NCBI GenBank assembly: GCA_023614405.1 | Contig: CM042688.1 | Location: forward strand, 441,926,028 to 441,990,027 | Source: Avena insularis | Lineage: Eukaryota > Streptophyta > Magnoliopsida > Poales > Poaceae | Direction: 5' to 3' | Length of the DNA stretch: 64,000 nt | Part shown: positions 21,601 through 33,936 of the stretch, one piece after another | How the letters are laid out: every line of letters starts with the position of its first letter | Position numbering within the stretch: the first letter of the stretch is position 1 | Notes under the pieces: model-generated | The model's database searches: none | The model's input: the letters and a program-made list of their open reading frames with translations, nothing else | What the model was told of the DNA's origin: nothing | Made by a program: the position numbers and the translations under genes

Positions 21601-22902
21601 CTATTGTTGGTGCAAGCGGCACTGGAACAATTTCAGGTGCTGCGCTACTCTCCAATTCAAGAGAAAAGGTTCAATAACCTCGTCTAGCTCTACTTTCCTC
21701 CCACTCACTTCTTTCGAGAGAAACTCCTTCTCAAGAAAGGAACCGTTCTTTGTGACAAACACTTTGCCTTCGGTTCTGTGATAGAAGGTATACCCAATAG
21801 TTTCCTTAGGGTATCCTATGAAGACGCATTTCTCCGCTTTGGGTTCGAGCTTGTCCGGCATCAACTTCTTGATGTAAGCTTCGCATCCCCAAACTTTAAG
21901 AAACGACAACTTAGGTTTAGCACCAAACCATAGTTTATACGGTGTCGTCTCCACGGATTTAGATGGAGCCCTATTTAAAGTGAATGCAGCGGTTTCTAAT
22001 GCATAACCCCAAAATGATAACGGCAAATCAGTAAGAGACATCATCGATCGGACCATATCTAATAGGGTTCGATTCCGGCGTTCATACACACCATTGCGCT
22101 GTGGTGTTCCGGGTGGCGTGAGTTGTGAAACGATTCCACTTGCTTTGAGATGCGTGAGAAAATCATAACTCAAATATTCGCCCCCACGATCGGATCGTAG
22201 AAACTTAATCTTTCTGTTACGATGGTTCTCCACTTCATTCTGAAATTCTTTGAACTTTTCAAACGTTTCAGATTTATGTTTCATTAAATAGATATACCCA
22301 TATCTACTTAAGTCATCGGTAAAAGTGAGAAAATAGCGATATCCACCGCGCGTCGAAACACTCATCGGTCCGCATACATCGGTATGTATGATTTCCAATA
22401 AGTCCGTTGCTCGCTCCATCATTCCGGAGAACGGGGTTTTGATCATCTTGCCCATGAGGCATGGTTCGCATGTGTCAAATGATTCAAAATCAAGAGACTC
22501 CAAAAGTCCATCAGAATGGAGTTTCTTCATGCGCTTTACACCAATATGACCTAGACGACAGTGCCACAAATAAGTAGTATTATCACTATCTACTTTGCAT
22601 CTCTTAGCCTCAATGTTATGGATGTGTGTTTCATCCCTTTCGAGATTTAGAAGAAATAAACCATTTACAAGGGGTGCATGACCATAAAAGATGTTACTCA
22701 TATAAATAGAACAACCATTATTCTCCGATTTAAATGAATAACCGTCTTGCAATAAACACGATCCAGAAATAATGTTCATGCTCAATGCAGGCACATAATA
22801 ACATTTATTAAGGTTTAAAACTAATCCCGAAGGTAAAACTAAGGAGAGTGTGCCGACGACCATCACATCAACTCTTGATCCGTTGCCAACGCGCATCGTC
22901 AC
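21601..22902 (-). CDS. Copia GAG-pre-integrase and integrase segment, open
   Basis: The longest intact frame of the element, 433 residues. It starts inside the protease/linker (MRVGNGSRVDV), then has the GAG-pre-integrase zinc region (LWHCRLGHIG, then CEPCLMGK) and the DDE integrase core: Asp at 22378-22380, Asp at 22189-22191 and Glu at 22081-22083, with 35 residues between the second Asp and the Glu as expected. The C-terminal part includes GCEAYIKK and CVFIGYP motifs. The catalytic set is complete, but the frame lacks a proper own start: the methionine at 22902 is internal to the polyprotein. It is a surviving segment of a broken pol, not an independent gene. Confidence 0.9.
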   Translation of the reverse strand: MTMRVGNGSRVDVMVVGTLSLVLPSGLVLNLNKCYYVPALSMNIISGSCLLQDGYSFKSENNGCSIYMSNIFYGHAPLVNGLFLLNLERDETHIHNIEAKRCKVDSDNTTYLWHCRLGHIGVKRMKKLHSDGLLESLDFESFDTCEPCLMGKMIKTPFSGMMERATDLLEIIHTDVCGPMSVSTRGGYRYFLTFTDDLSRYGYIYLMKHKSETFEKFKEFQNEVENHRNRKIKFLRSDRGGEYLSYDFLTHLKASGIVSQLTPPGTPQRNGVYERRNRTLLDMVRSMMSLTDLPLSFWGYALETAAFTLNRAPSKSVETTPYKLWFGAKPKLSFLKVWGCEAYIKKLMPDKLEPKAEKCVFIGYPKETIGYTFYHRTEGKVFVTKNGSFLEKEFLSKEVSGRKVELDEVIEPFLLNWRVAQHLKLFQCRLHQQ

Positions 22903-23080
22903 CTCATCCCTCGCAAGCTGTCGTCTATTCCGTAGCTCCTGTTTCGAGTTACAAATATTAGCAATGAACCAAAGATCAAATACCCGGGCACTACAACGAG
23001 GGCTAGTAAGGAAAACATCAATAACATGTATATCAAATATACCTTTGATGGTGCCAGCCTTCTTGTCCGCTAAGTACTTG
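22903..23080 (-). pseudogene. Copia protease remnant
   Basis: Minus-strand translation shows the conserved approach (ADKKAGTIKGIFDIHVIDVF) and exit (NICNSKQELRN) of the BARE-type protease. The active-site triplet is not D-T/S-G: the Asp is followed by Leu-Trp in the frame that continues into integrase. This is consistent with inactivation, although a pair of compensating small indels is an alternative. Confidence 0.7.
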
Positions 23081-23867
23081 GACAGTTATGCCCAAAGGAC
23101 CCTTGTCCTTGCAATAGAAGCACTCAGTGTCCGGCTTAGGTCCAGACTTGAGCTTCTTCTCAGCAGGGGCAACGCGCTTGCCGCCGCTTTTCTTGAAGGG
23201 CTTCTTTGCACCTTTACCTTTCTTAAAGGAGGGCTTGTTGACCATCAACACATGATTATCCTTCTTGATGTCCACCTGCGCAGCCTTCAGCTTTGCGAAG
23301 AGCTCGGTGATCATATCTGTAGAACCAATCTGATTATGAGTCACTACAAAACTTTTGTAGCTGGGAGGGAGTGATTGCAGAACCCTGTCAATCTTGAGCT
23401 CCTCCGAATCTTGGCATCCAGCTTGTTTCAATGCGTTGAGTGTAGCCCGACATCTTAATGGCGTGCTCACTAACGGAACTCCTTCCTCCATCTTGCGCTT
23501 AAAGAACTTCTGAGATCTCATATCTCTCGTAGCGGGCCTGAGTCTGAAACATGGTTTTCAGCTCCTCGAGAATCTCAAAGGGCCCGGGATAGTTTTCAAA
23601 ACGATTTTGAAGTTCCGGTTCCATAGCAAACAACATGGTGCTCTTAATCACACCATAATCATCTTTGCGCGACTGATAGACAGCTTTCTCATCAGCCGGC
23701 GCATTTGCAGCAGGGGGGTCACCTAATGCTTTCCCAAGGACATAGTCCTTTTGTCCGCCAGACAGAATGATTCTTAGATTGCGGAACCAGTTGGTGAAGT
23801 TAGACCCATTGTTTCTAAGCTTTTCTTTCTCAGCAAAAACATTGAAGTTGAATTTGGACTTGGCCAT
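23081..23867 (-). pseudogene. gag: Copia Gag remnant
   Basis: Starts at the ATG at 23867 (MAKSKFNFNVFAEKEKLRNN), a typical BARE-type Gag beginning. The first frame runs to 23499 through NWFRNLRIIL and a LEELKTMFQTQARYERYE segment. A frameshift near 23510 moves into the 23033-23521 frame, which has the SLPPSYKSFV and ELFAKLKAAQVDIKK segments and the basic nucleocapsid region. The zinc knuckle begins CFYCK at about 23115-23130, but its His and final Cys are only found in a shifted frame. Capsid and nucleocapsid parts are thus both damaged. Confidence 0.9.
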
Positions 23868-25075
23868 GTGATCTACAGTATTTGCAAGTACAATTTAGAC
23901 TATGTTCATGATAAATAGTTCAACTTAATCAAATTACTAGATGAACTCCCACTAAATTCAACATCCCTCAAGTTGTTTAGTGAACACGATCCAAATTCAC
24001 CACACCTAATCCGATCATCACGAGAAGAGATGTGGTTTCAATGGTGGACAACGAAGTGTCGATCATATCATTCATATGACTCATGCTTAACCTTTCGGTT
24101 CTTGTGTTCCGAGGCCATGTCTGTACATGCTAGGCTCGTCAAGTTAGACCCAAGTATTTCCGCGTGTGCAAAACTAGCTTGCACACGTTGTATGTGAGCG
24201 TAGAGTCTATAGCACCCGATCATCACGTGATGCTTGGACACGCATTTAACTTTCGCAACGGTGCATACTTGGGGAGAACACAGTTTTTATCTTGATCTTT
24301 ATGAGGAATCATCTTATACTGCTACCGTCATGATCTAAGCATAATAAGATACATAAAAGGATAAACATCACATGCATATAACTTTATGTGACATGGTATA
24401 GCCAATCTTCGCCAGAATGATCTCCATCTTGTGCTCCGCATGATCTCCATCACTCCACCATGATTGCCTCCACCACGAATAGCAACTACAACTATTGCTA
24501 ACTACTTAGCGATAAAGTAAAGCTATTACATGGCGTATAAGAAGTTGACTCGCAGGTCATACACAATTATAAAGACAACCATATGGCTCCTGCCGGTTGT
24601 GTACTCATCGACATGCAAGTCGTGAAACATTACAAAACATGATCATCGCATACAATATACACATCACATCTTGGGCCATACCATATCACAGAAAACACTC
24701 CCTGCAAAAACAAGTTAGACGCCTCTACTTTGTTGTTGCATGTTTTACGTGGCTTATGGGAGTAGATGCTAAGAACAATTCTTACCTACGGACAGCCACA
24801 ACGGTGATATTATGGTTGCCAAACTCCGGTGTTAATCCCATGACAACTATAGTGAGAGAAACTGACATCCACCAGCCGCATGTGTGGTACAAGCCACACG
24901 TCAAGTGCGGAGCCGGTCTCGCGAATGACGTCGCGTAAGGTTGGCCTGGACCGCTTCAATCTCACTATCCCGCGTCATAAGAAGAACACAAACAAGAGGC
25001 TTGCAACAGAAAACATCAACGTCCGCAACAACCATGTTGCGTTCTACTCGTGAATCACATCTACGCATAGATCTA
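23868..25075 (-). other. Copia untranslated leader
   Basis: About 1.2 kb between the primer site and the gag ATG with no recognisable protein on either strand. Long leaders holding packaging/dimerisation signals are usual in BARE-type elements. No specific structure is identified here; open frames on the + strand at 23973-24938 show no family motif. Confidence 0.7.
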
Positions 25076-25087
25076 GCTCTGATACCA
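25076..25087 (-). other. Primer binding site, initiator tRNA-Met
   Basis: Minus strand TGGTATCAGAGC, an exact match to the initiator-Met primer site, one base inside the 5' LTR end (25089). Confidence 0.9.
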
Positions 25088-25088
25088 C

Positions 25089-26780
25089 TAAAGGGATTCG
25101 CATCATAGTAAATCAAAATTTTCTATGGAAGCGAATAGAGGGAAAGCCAAGATCTAATCTAGGAGATGCAAACAACGAGAGAGATTGGATTAGATCTTCA
25201 TACCCTTGAAGATTTGCACATGGAACGCTCAATTAACGTGGGTGATGTAGTCGTACTCGCTTCTCCTCCTCGCGATCCGATCCGATCTAGCACCACAAGT
25301 GGCGGTGCCTCCGTGAGATGCACACGTGCAGCACCTCGACGTCTCCTCCTTCCTTGGACCAGCAAGTATGGTGGAGAGATGGATTGGATCTACAACACGA
25401 CGGCGTGGTGTATTTGGTGGAGAATTTCTGCAGCAGGGCTTCGCCTGCAAACAGTCGGGAGGGAGAGAGGAAGGCAGCAGGGCAACTAGGGTTTGGAGGA
25501 AGGTGTGTAGTGGGAGGGGGCGCACCATCCCTCTATATATAGAGGGGGGTGCGGCCAGCCCTTGCCTCTCCTCCAAGCCTATCTCTAGTTTAAACGATTT
25601 TAACTCTCCCTTATCTAGAAATTCTATCTCTAGTTTAAACGAGTTTAAACTTATCTAGAATCGGCTGGGCCCTATGGGGCCTTGTGCCCCTGGACCAATG
25701 CGGCCAGGACACTCCCTCATAGGCCCATGCCCTCCCGAAGGTGGGACCACGTTGGCCCCTTCCGAAGGTTCTAGAAGCTTCCTACAATACCGATTAATCC
25801 TAACAATTCAACTCCAAAACTGCACCGCCTTTATATGAATCTTATTCTCCGACCATTCCGAACCTCTCGTGATGTCCCGGATCCCATCCGAGACTCAACA
25901 AAAATTCATAAACCAATTATCCAATCTATCCTAGCCGAGACACGTTAAGTGTGTGACCGCGGGTTCGAGAATATGCTAACATGATCTTCTATCAATAATC
26001 AACAGCGGGGTCTGGGCACCCATATTGACTCCCACACATTCATCGATGATCATATCGGATGAACCACGATGCCAGGATTCAATCAATCCCACATATATAT
26101 TCCCTTCGTCTCGCGATATTTTACTTACCCGAGATTCGATCGGTTGATCGCCATACCTAGTTCAATCTCGTTCACAGAAGTACTTTACTCGTTCCGTAAT
26201 CCGATATCACTTTGTGATTAACTCCTTAACCACATGCTTGCAAGCGGTGTTGATATCGACACGAGTGGGCCCGAAGTATATCTCTCCGACTTGGGAGGGA
26301 CAAATCCCATCTCGATACATACAACCCAATAGATACTTTCCGATTACCTGAGAGACACCTTTATGATCACCCTCTCATAGGATGACGTTTGATGACCTCA
26401 AAGCTTTCTTCCGTACCAGGGAGTTGTATTATCTCATGGTCTAAGGAATACAATATTTGACATAAGAAAAACTTCGCAAAGACGAACACGATGACACGAT
26501 CTAATTGATTCGCTTAGTTTGGGTCTATCCACCATATCATTCTCCAATGATATGATCTCATTATCAATTGACAACTCATGTCTATGGTTAGGAAACCTTA
26601 ACCATCATTGATCAATGAGCTAGTCCATAGAGGGGTACTAGGGACACGGTGTTGCTCACAAACCACACAAGTATTAAAGTTTCCCCTTAATACAATTCTA
26701 GCATGGAATATAAACTTTATCATGAACAAGAATTATAATAATAACATCTTTATTATTGCCTCTAGGGCATAATTCCAACA
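25089..26780 (-). repeat. 5' LTR of copia element (1,692 bp)
   Basis: Minus-strand start TGTTGGAATTATGCC at 26780. Its last bases (25089-25090) read TA on the minus strand where CA is expected, a single transition. It retains the approximately 490 bases missing from the left copy (about 25663-26155). The promoter TATA (TCTATATATAGA) lies near 25532-25543. Confidence 0.93.
25532..25543 (-). promoter_or_regulatory. TATA box of copia 5' LTR
   Basis: TCTATATATAGA, conserved with the left LTR. Transcription would run leftwards from about 25500 into the leader. Confidence 0.65.
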
Positions 26781-26785
26781 CTAAA
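26781..26785. repeat. Target site duplication (right), copia element
   Basis: CTAAA, matching 18669-18673; satellite resumes immediately. Confidence 0.93.
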
Positions 26786-28555
26786 CAACATGGATCCACC
26801 AGTGTCATTGCAAGTGTGATCTTTTCCTAAACCACATGGATCCACCAGAGTCATTGCATGTGTGTTCCTTTTATAAACCACCACCAGAGTCATTGCATGT
26901 GTTTTTTTCCTAAATCACATGGATCCACCAGTGTCATTGCATGTGTGCTCTTTTCCTAAATCACATGGTTCCACTAATGTCATTGCATGTGTGTTCCTTT
27001 TATAAACCACATGGATCCACTAGAGTCATTGCATGTGTGTTCCTTTCCTAAACCACATGGATCCACCAGAGTCATTGCATGTGTGTTCCATATATAAACC
27101 TCCACATCTAGAGTCATTACATGTGTCTTCCTTTCATAAACCACCACCAGAGTCATTGCATGTGTGTTCTTTTCCTAAACAACATGGATCCACGAGTGTC
27201 ATTGCATGTGTGTTCTTTTACTAAACCACCACTAGAGTCATTGCATGTGTGTACTTTTCCTAAACCACATGGATCCACTAGAATCATTTCATGTGTGTTA
27301 TTTTCCTAAATGACCACCAGAGGCATTTCATGTGTATTATTTTCCTAAACTACCACTAGAGTCATTGCATGTGTGTTCCTTTCCTAAACCACATAGATCC
27401 ACCAGAGTCATAGCATGTTTCTGCCTTTCCAAAACCACATGGATCCACCAGAGTCATTTCATGTGTGTTCCTCTCCTAAACCACAATGATCCAGTAGAGT
27501 CATTGCATGTGTCTTTGTTTCCTAAACCACATGGATCCACTATAGTTATTTCATGTGTCTTCCTTTCATAAACCACCACCAGAGTCATTGCATGTGTGTT
27601 GTTTTCCTAAACAACATGGATCCACCTGTGTCATTGCATGTGTGTTCTTTTACTAAACCACCACTAGGGTCATTGAATGTGTGTACTTTTCCTAAACCAC
27701 ATGGTCCACTAGAATCATTTCATGTGTTTTGTTTTCCTAAACCACCACCAGAGGCATTTCATGTGTATTCTTTTCCTAAACCACCACTAGAGTCATTACA
27801 TGTGTGTTCATTTCCTAAACCACATCCAGAGTGATTGCATGTGTCTTCTTTTCCTAAACCACCACTAGAGTCATTACGTGTGTGTTCATTTCCTAAACCA
27901 CATAGATCCACCAGAGTCATAGCATGTTTGTTCCTTTCCAAACCCACATGGATCCACCAGAGTCATTTCATGTGTGTCCCTCTCCTAAACCACAATGATC
28001 CTGTAGAGTCATTGCATGTGTCTTTGTTTCCTAAACCAAATGGATCCACCAGAGTTATTACATGTGTGTTCCTTTCCTAAACCACCATCAGAGTCATTGC
28101 TTGTGTGTTCCTTTCATATAACACATGGATCCACCAGAGTCATTGCATGTGTTCTCCTTTCCTAAACCACATGGATCCACCAGATACATTGCATGTGTGT
28201 TCCTTTCCTAAACCACATGGATCCACCATAGTCGTTGCATGTGTCTTCCTTTCCTAAAAACCATCAGAGTCATTGCATGTGTCTTCCTTTCCTAAACCAC
28301 ATGGATCCACCAGAGTCACTGCATGTGTGTTCCTTTCCTAAACCACATGGATCCACCAGAGTCATTGTATGTGTGTTCCTTTCCTAAACCACATTGATCC
28401 ACCAGAGTCATTGCATGTGTGTTCTTTTCCTAAACCCCATGGATCCACTAGAGTCGTTGCATGTGTGTTTCTTTCCTAAACCACATCCAGAGTCATTACA
28501 TGTGTCTTCCTTTCCTAAACCGCCACCAGAGTCATTGCATGTGTGTCCTTTTCCT

Positions 28556-31500
28556 ATACCAAATGGATCCACCAGAGTCATTTCATGTGTGTTCCTTTCC
28601 TAAACCACAATGATCCACTAGAGTCTTTGCATGTGTCTTCATTTCCTAAACCACATGGATCCACCAGAGTCATTGCATGTGTGTTGTTTTGCTGAACCAC
28701 ATGGATCCACTAGTGTCATTCCATGTGTGTTCTTTTCCTAAACCACATGGTTCCACCAATGTCATTGTATGTGTGTTCCTTTTCTTAACCACATGGATCC
28801 ACTATAGTCATTGCATGTGTGTTCCTTTCCTAAACCACATTGATCCACCAAAGTCATTTCATGTGTGTTCTTTTCCTAAACCACATGGTTCCACAAGTGT
28901 CATTGCATGTGTGTTATTTTCCTAAACCACATGGATCCACCAGAGTCATTGCATGTGTGTTCCTTTCCTAAACCACAATCATCCACTAGAGTCATTGCAT
29001 ATCTCTTTATTTCCTAAACCACATGGATCCACTAGAGTCGTTTCATGTGTGTTCTTTTCCTAAACCACCACCAGAATCATTGCATGTGTCTTATTTTCCT
29101 AAACCACCACTAGATTCATTGCATTGTGTTCCTTTTCTTAACCACATGGATCCACCAGAGTCATTGCATGTGTGTTCCTTTCCAAAACCACATGGATCCA
29201 CAGAGTCATTGCATGTGTGTTATTTTCCTAAACCACCACTAGAGTCATTGCATGTGTGTTCATTTCCTAAACCACATGGATCCACCAGTGTCATTGCAAG
29301 TGTGTTCTTTTCCTAAACCACGTGGATCAACCAGAGTTATTGCATGTGTGTTCCTTTCCGAAACCACCACCAGAGTCATTGCATGTGTGTTCTTTTTGTA
29401 AACCACATGGATCCACCAGTGTCATTGCATGTGTGTTCTTTTCCTAAACCACATGGATCCACCAGAGTCATTGCATGTGTGTTCCTTTCCTAAACCACAT
29501 GGATCCACCAGAGTCATTGCATGTGTGTTCCTTTCCTAATCCACATGGATTCGCCAGAGTCATTGCATATGTGTTCCTTTCCTAAACCACCACTAGATTC
29601 ATTGCATGTGTGTTCTTTTCCTAAACGACATGGATCCACTAGAGTAATTGCATGTGTGTTCCTTTCCTAAACCACATCCAGAGTGATTGCATGTGTCTTC
29701 TTTTCCTAAACCACCACCAGAGTCATTGCATGTGTGTTCTTTTCCTAAACAACATGGATCCACTAGTGTCATTGCATGTTTGTTATTTTACTAAACCACC
29801 ACTAGAGTCATTGCATGTGTGTACTTTTCCTAAACCACATGGATCCACTAGAGTCAATTTCATCTGTGTTATTTTCTTAAACCACCACCAGAGGCATTGC
29901 ATGTGTCTTATTTTCCCCAACCACCACTAGAGTCATTGCATGTATGTCCCTTTACTAAACCACATGGCTTCACCAGAGTCATAGCATGTGTGTTCCTTTC
30001 CAAAACCACATGGATCCACCAGAGTCATTTCATGTGTGCTCCTTTCCTAAACCACAATGATCCACTAGAGTCATTGCATGTGTCTTCGTTTCCTAAACCA
30101 CATGGATCCACTAGAGTTATTACATGTGTGTTCCTTTCCTAAACCACCATCAGAGTCATTGCATGCGTGTTCCTTTACTAAACCACATGGATCCACTAGA
30201 GTCATTTCATGTGTGTTCCTTTCCTAAACCACCATCAGAGTCATTGCATGCGTGTTCCTTTACTAAACCACATGGATCCACTAGAGTCATTGCATGTGTG
30301 TTCCTTTCCTAAACCAAATGGATCCACCAGAGTCATTTCATGTGTGTTCCTTTCCTAAACCACAATGATCCACTAGAGTCATTGCATGTGTCTTCATTTC
30401 CTAAACCACATGGATCCACCAGAGTCATTGCATGTGTGTTGTTTTGCTGAAGCACATGGATCCACCAGTGTCATTCCATGTGTGTTCTTTTCCTAAACCA
30501 CATGGTTCCACCAATGTCATTGTATGTGTGTTCCTTTTCTTAACCACATGGATCCACTACAGTCATTGCATGTGTGTTCCTTTCCTAAACCACATTGATC
30601 CGCCAAAGTCATTGCATGTGTGTTCTTTTCCTAAACCACATGGTTCCACAAGTGTCATTGCATGTGTGTTATTTTCCTAAACCACATGGATCCACCAGAG
30701 TCATTGCATGTGTGTTCCTTTCCTAAACCACAATCATCCACTAGAGTCATTGCATGTCTCTTTATTTCCTAAACCACATGGATCCACTAGAGTCGTTTCA
30801 TGTGTGTTCTTTTCCTAAACCACCACCAGTATCATTGCATGTGTCTTATTTTCCTAAACCACCACTAGATTCATTGCATTGTGTTCCTTTTCATAACCAC
30901 ATGGATCCACCAGAGTCATTGCATGTGTGTTCCTTTCCAAAACCACATGGATCCACCAGAGTCATTGCGTGTGTGTTCTTTTCCTAAACCACCACTAGAG
31001 TCATTGCATGTGTGTTCATTTCCTAAACCACATGGATCCACCAGTGTCATTGCAAGTGTGTTCTTTTCCTAAACCACGTGGATCAACCAGAGTCATTGCA
31101 TGTGTGTTCCTTTTTGAAACCACCACCAGAGTCATTGCATGTGTGTTCTTTTCATAAACCACATGGATCCACCAGTGTCATTGGATGTGTGTTCTTTTCC
31201 TAAACCACATGGATCCACCAGAGTCATTGCATGTGTGTTCCTTTCCTAAACCACATAGATCCACCAGAGTCATTGCATGTGTGTTCCTTTCCTAATCCAC
31301 ATGGATTCGCCAGAGTCATTGCATATGTGTTCCTTTCCTAAACCACCACTAGATTCATTACATGTGTGTTCTTTTCCTAAATGACATGGATCCACTAGAG
31401 TAATTGCATGTGTGTTCCTTTCCTAAACCACATCCAGAGTGATTGCATGTGTCTTCCTTTCCTAAACCACCACCAGAGTCATTGCATGTGTGTTCTTTTC

Positions 31501-32070
31501 CTAAACAACATGGATCCACCAGTGTCATTGCATGTTTGTTATTTTACTAAACCACCACTAGAGTCATTGCATGTGTGTACTTTTGCTAAACCACATGGAT
31601 CCACCAGAGTCAATTTCTTCTGTGTTATTTTCTTAAACCACCCAAGAGGCATTGCATGTGTCTTATTTTCCCCAACCACCACTAGAGTCATTGCATGTAT
31701 GTCCCTTTACTAAACCACATGGATTCACCAGAGTCGTAGCATGTGTGTTCCTTTCCAAAACCACATGGATCCACCAGAGTCATTTCATGTGTGCTCCTTT
31801 CCTAAGCAACAATGATCCACTAGAGTCATTGCATGTGTCTTCGTTTCCTAAACCACATGGATCCACCAGAGTTATTGCATGTGTGTTCCTTTCCTAAACC
31901 ACCATCAGAGTCATTGCATGCGTGTTCCTTTACTAAACCACATGGATCCACTAGAGTCATTGCATGTGTGTTCCTTTCCTAAACCACATGGATCCACTAG
32001 AGACATTGCATGTGTGTTCCTTTCCTAAACCACATGGATCCACCATAGTCATTGCATGTGTCTTCCTTTC
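28556..32070. repeat. Two-copy higher-order repeat, period about 1,755 bp
   Basis: Variant order from the CCAAATGGATCC unit (28559) to about 30310 is repeated from 30311. Matching landmarks are 28677/30432, 29652/31408 and 29897/31652, all 1,755-1,756 bp apart. The end of the second copy is approximate. Confidence 0.85.
30959..31600. repeat. Segment duplicated at 34981-35622
   Basis: The run beginning GAGTCATTGCGTGTGTGTTC, followed by CACGTGGATCAACC and CATTGGATGTGTG variants, recurs at an offset of 4,022 (for example 31408/35430). The copy differs little by eye. Confidence 0.8.
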
Positions 32071-33936
32071 CTAAAAAACCATCAGAGTCATTGCATGTGT
32101 GTTCCTTTCCTAAACCACCACCAGAGTTATTGCATGTGCGTTCTTTTCCTAAACAACATGGATCCACCAGTGTAATTGCATGTGTATTCTTTTACTAAAC
32201 CACCACTAGAGTCATTGCATGTGTGTTCCTTTCTTAAACCACATGGATCCACCAGATTCATTGCATGTATGTTCCTTTGTTAAACCACATGGATCCACCA
32301 GAGTCATTGCATGTGTGTTCCTTTCCTAAACCACATTCATCCACCACAGTCATTGCATGTGTTTTTTCCTAAATCACATGGATCCACCAGTGTCTTTCCA
32401 TGTGCGCTCTTTTTCTAAACCACATGGTTCCACCTATGTCATTGCATTTGTGTTCCTTTTATAAACCACATGGATCCACTAGAGTCATTGCATGTGTGTT
32501 CCTTTCCTAATCCACATGGATCCACCAGAGTCATTGCGTGTGTGTTCCTTTCCAAAACCACATGGATCCACCAGAGTCATTGCATGTGTGTTCTTTTCCT
32601 AAACCACATGGATCCACTAGAGTCATTTCATGTGTGTTCTTTTCCTAACCCACATGGATCCACTAGAGTCATTTCATGTCTGTTCTTTTCCTTAACCACC
32701 ACCAGAGTCATTGCATGTGTGTTCTTTTGCTAAACCACCACTAAAGTCATTGCATATGTGTTCTTTTCCTAAACCACATGGATCCAGCACAGTCATTTCA
32801 TGTGTGTTCTTTTCCTAAACCACCACCAGAGTCATTACATGTGTCTTCTTTTCCTAAACCACCACCAGAGTCATTGCATGTGTGGTCTTTTCCTAAATCA
32901 CATGGTTCCACCAGTGTCATTGCATGTGTGTTCTTTTCCTAAACCACATTGATCCACCAGTTTCATTGCATGTGTGTTCCTTTCCTAAACCACATGAATC
33001 CACCAGAGTCATTGCATGTGTGTCCCTTTCCTAATCCACATGGATCCGCCAGAGTCATTGCATGTGTGTTCCTTTCCTAAACCACCACTAGATTCATCGC
33101 ATGGGTGTTCCTTTCCTAAACCAGCACTAGATTCATTGCATGTGTGTTCTTTTTCTAGACCACATGGATCCACTAGAGTCATTGCATGTGTGTTCCTTTC
33201 ATAAACCACCACATCTAGAGTCATTACATGTGTCTTCCTTTCATAAACCACCACCAGAGTCATTGCATGTTTGTTCTTTTCCTAAACAACATGGATCCAC
33301 CAGTGTCATTCCATGTGTGTTCTTTTACTAAACCACCACTATAGACATTGCATGTGTGTACTTTTCCTAAACCACATGGATCCACTAGAATCATTTCATG
33401 TGTGTTATTTTCCTAAACCACCACCAGAGGCATTTCATGTGTATTATTTTCCTAAACCACCACTAGAGTCATTGCATGTGTGTTCATTTCCTAAACCACA
33501 TAGATCCACCAGAGTCATAGCATGTTTGTTCCTTACCAAAACCACATGGATCCACCAGAGTCATTTCATGTGTGTTCCTCTCCTAAACCACAATGATCCA
33601 GTAGAGTCATTGCATGTGTCTTTGTTTCCTAAACCACATGGATCCACTAGAGTTATTGCATGTGTGTTCCTTTCCTAAACCACCATCAGAGTCATTGCAT
33701 GTGTGTTCCTTTCCTATACCACATGGATCCACCAGAGTCATTGCATGTGTGTTCCTTTCCTAAACCACATGGATCCACCATAGTCATTGAATGTGTCTTC
33801 CTTTCCTAAAAAACCATCAGAGTCATTGCATGTGTGTTCCTTTCCTAAACCACATGGATCCGCTAGAGTCACTACAAGTGTGTTCCTTTGCTAAACCACA
33901 TGGATCCACCAGAGTCATTGCATGTGTGTTCCTTTC

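Larger units (their letters stand above)
18674..26780 (-). mobile_element. Ty1/copia element, BARE-1/WIS/Angela-like, decayed
   Basis: An 8,107-bp element on the minus strand: 5' LTR on the right (25089-26780), primer site, long leader, gag, protease, integrase, RT, RNase H, polypurine tract and 3' LTR on the left (18674-19877). Integrase before RT defines Ty1/copia. The right LTR opens TGTTGGAATTATGCCCTAGA, the start I know from BARE-1/WIS/Angela. CTAAA duplications flank it. Several frameshifts disrupt gag, protease, RT and RNase H, and the left LTR lacks about 490 bp, so it should not be autonomous. Confidence 0.94.

Noticed and set aside
22850..23374. 174-residue open frame on the + strand
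   Set aside because: It is antisense to copia gag/protease; the minus strand shows clear family motifs.
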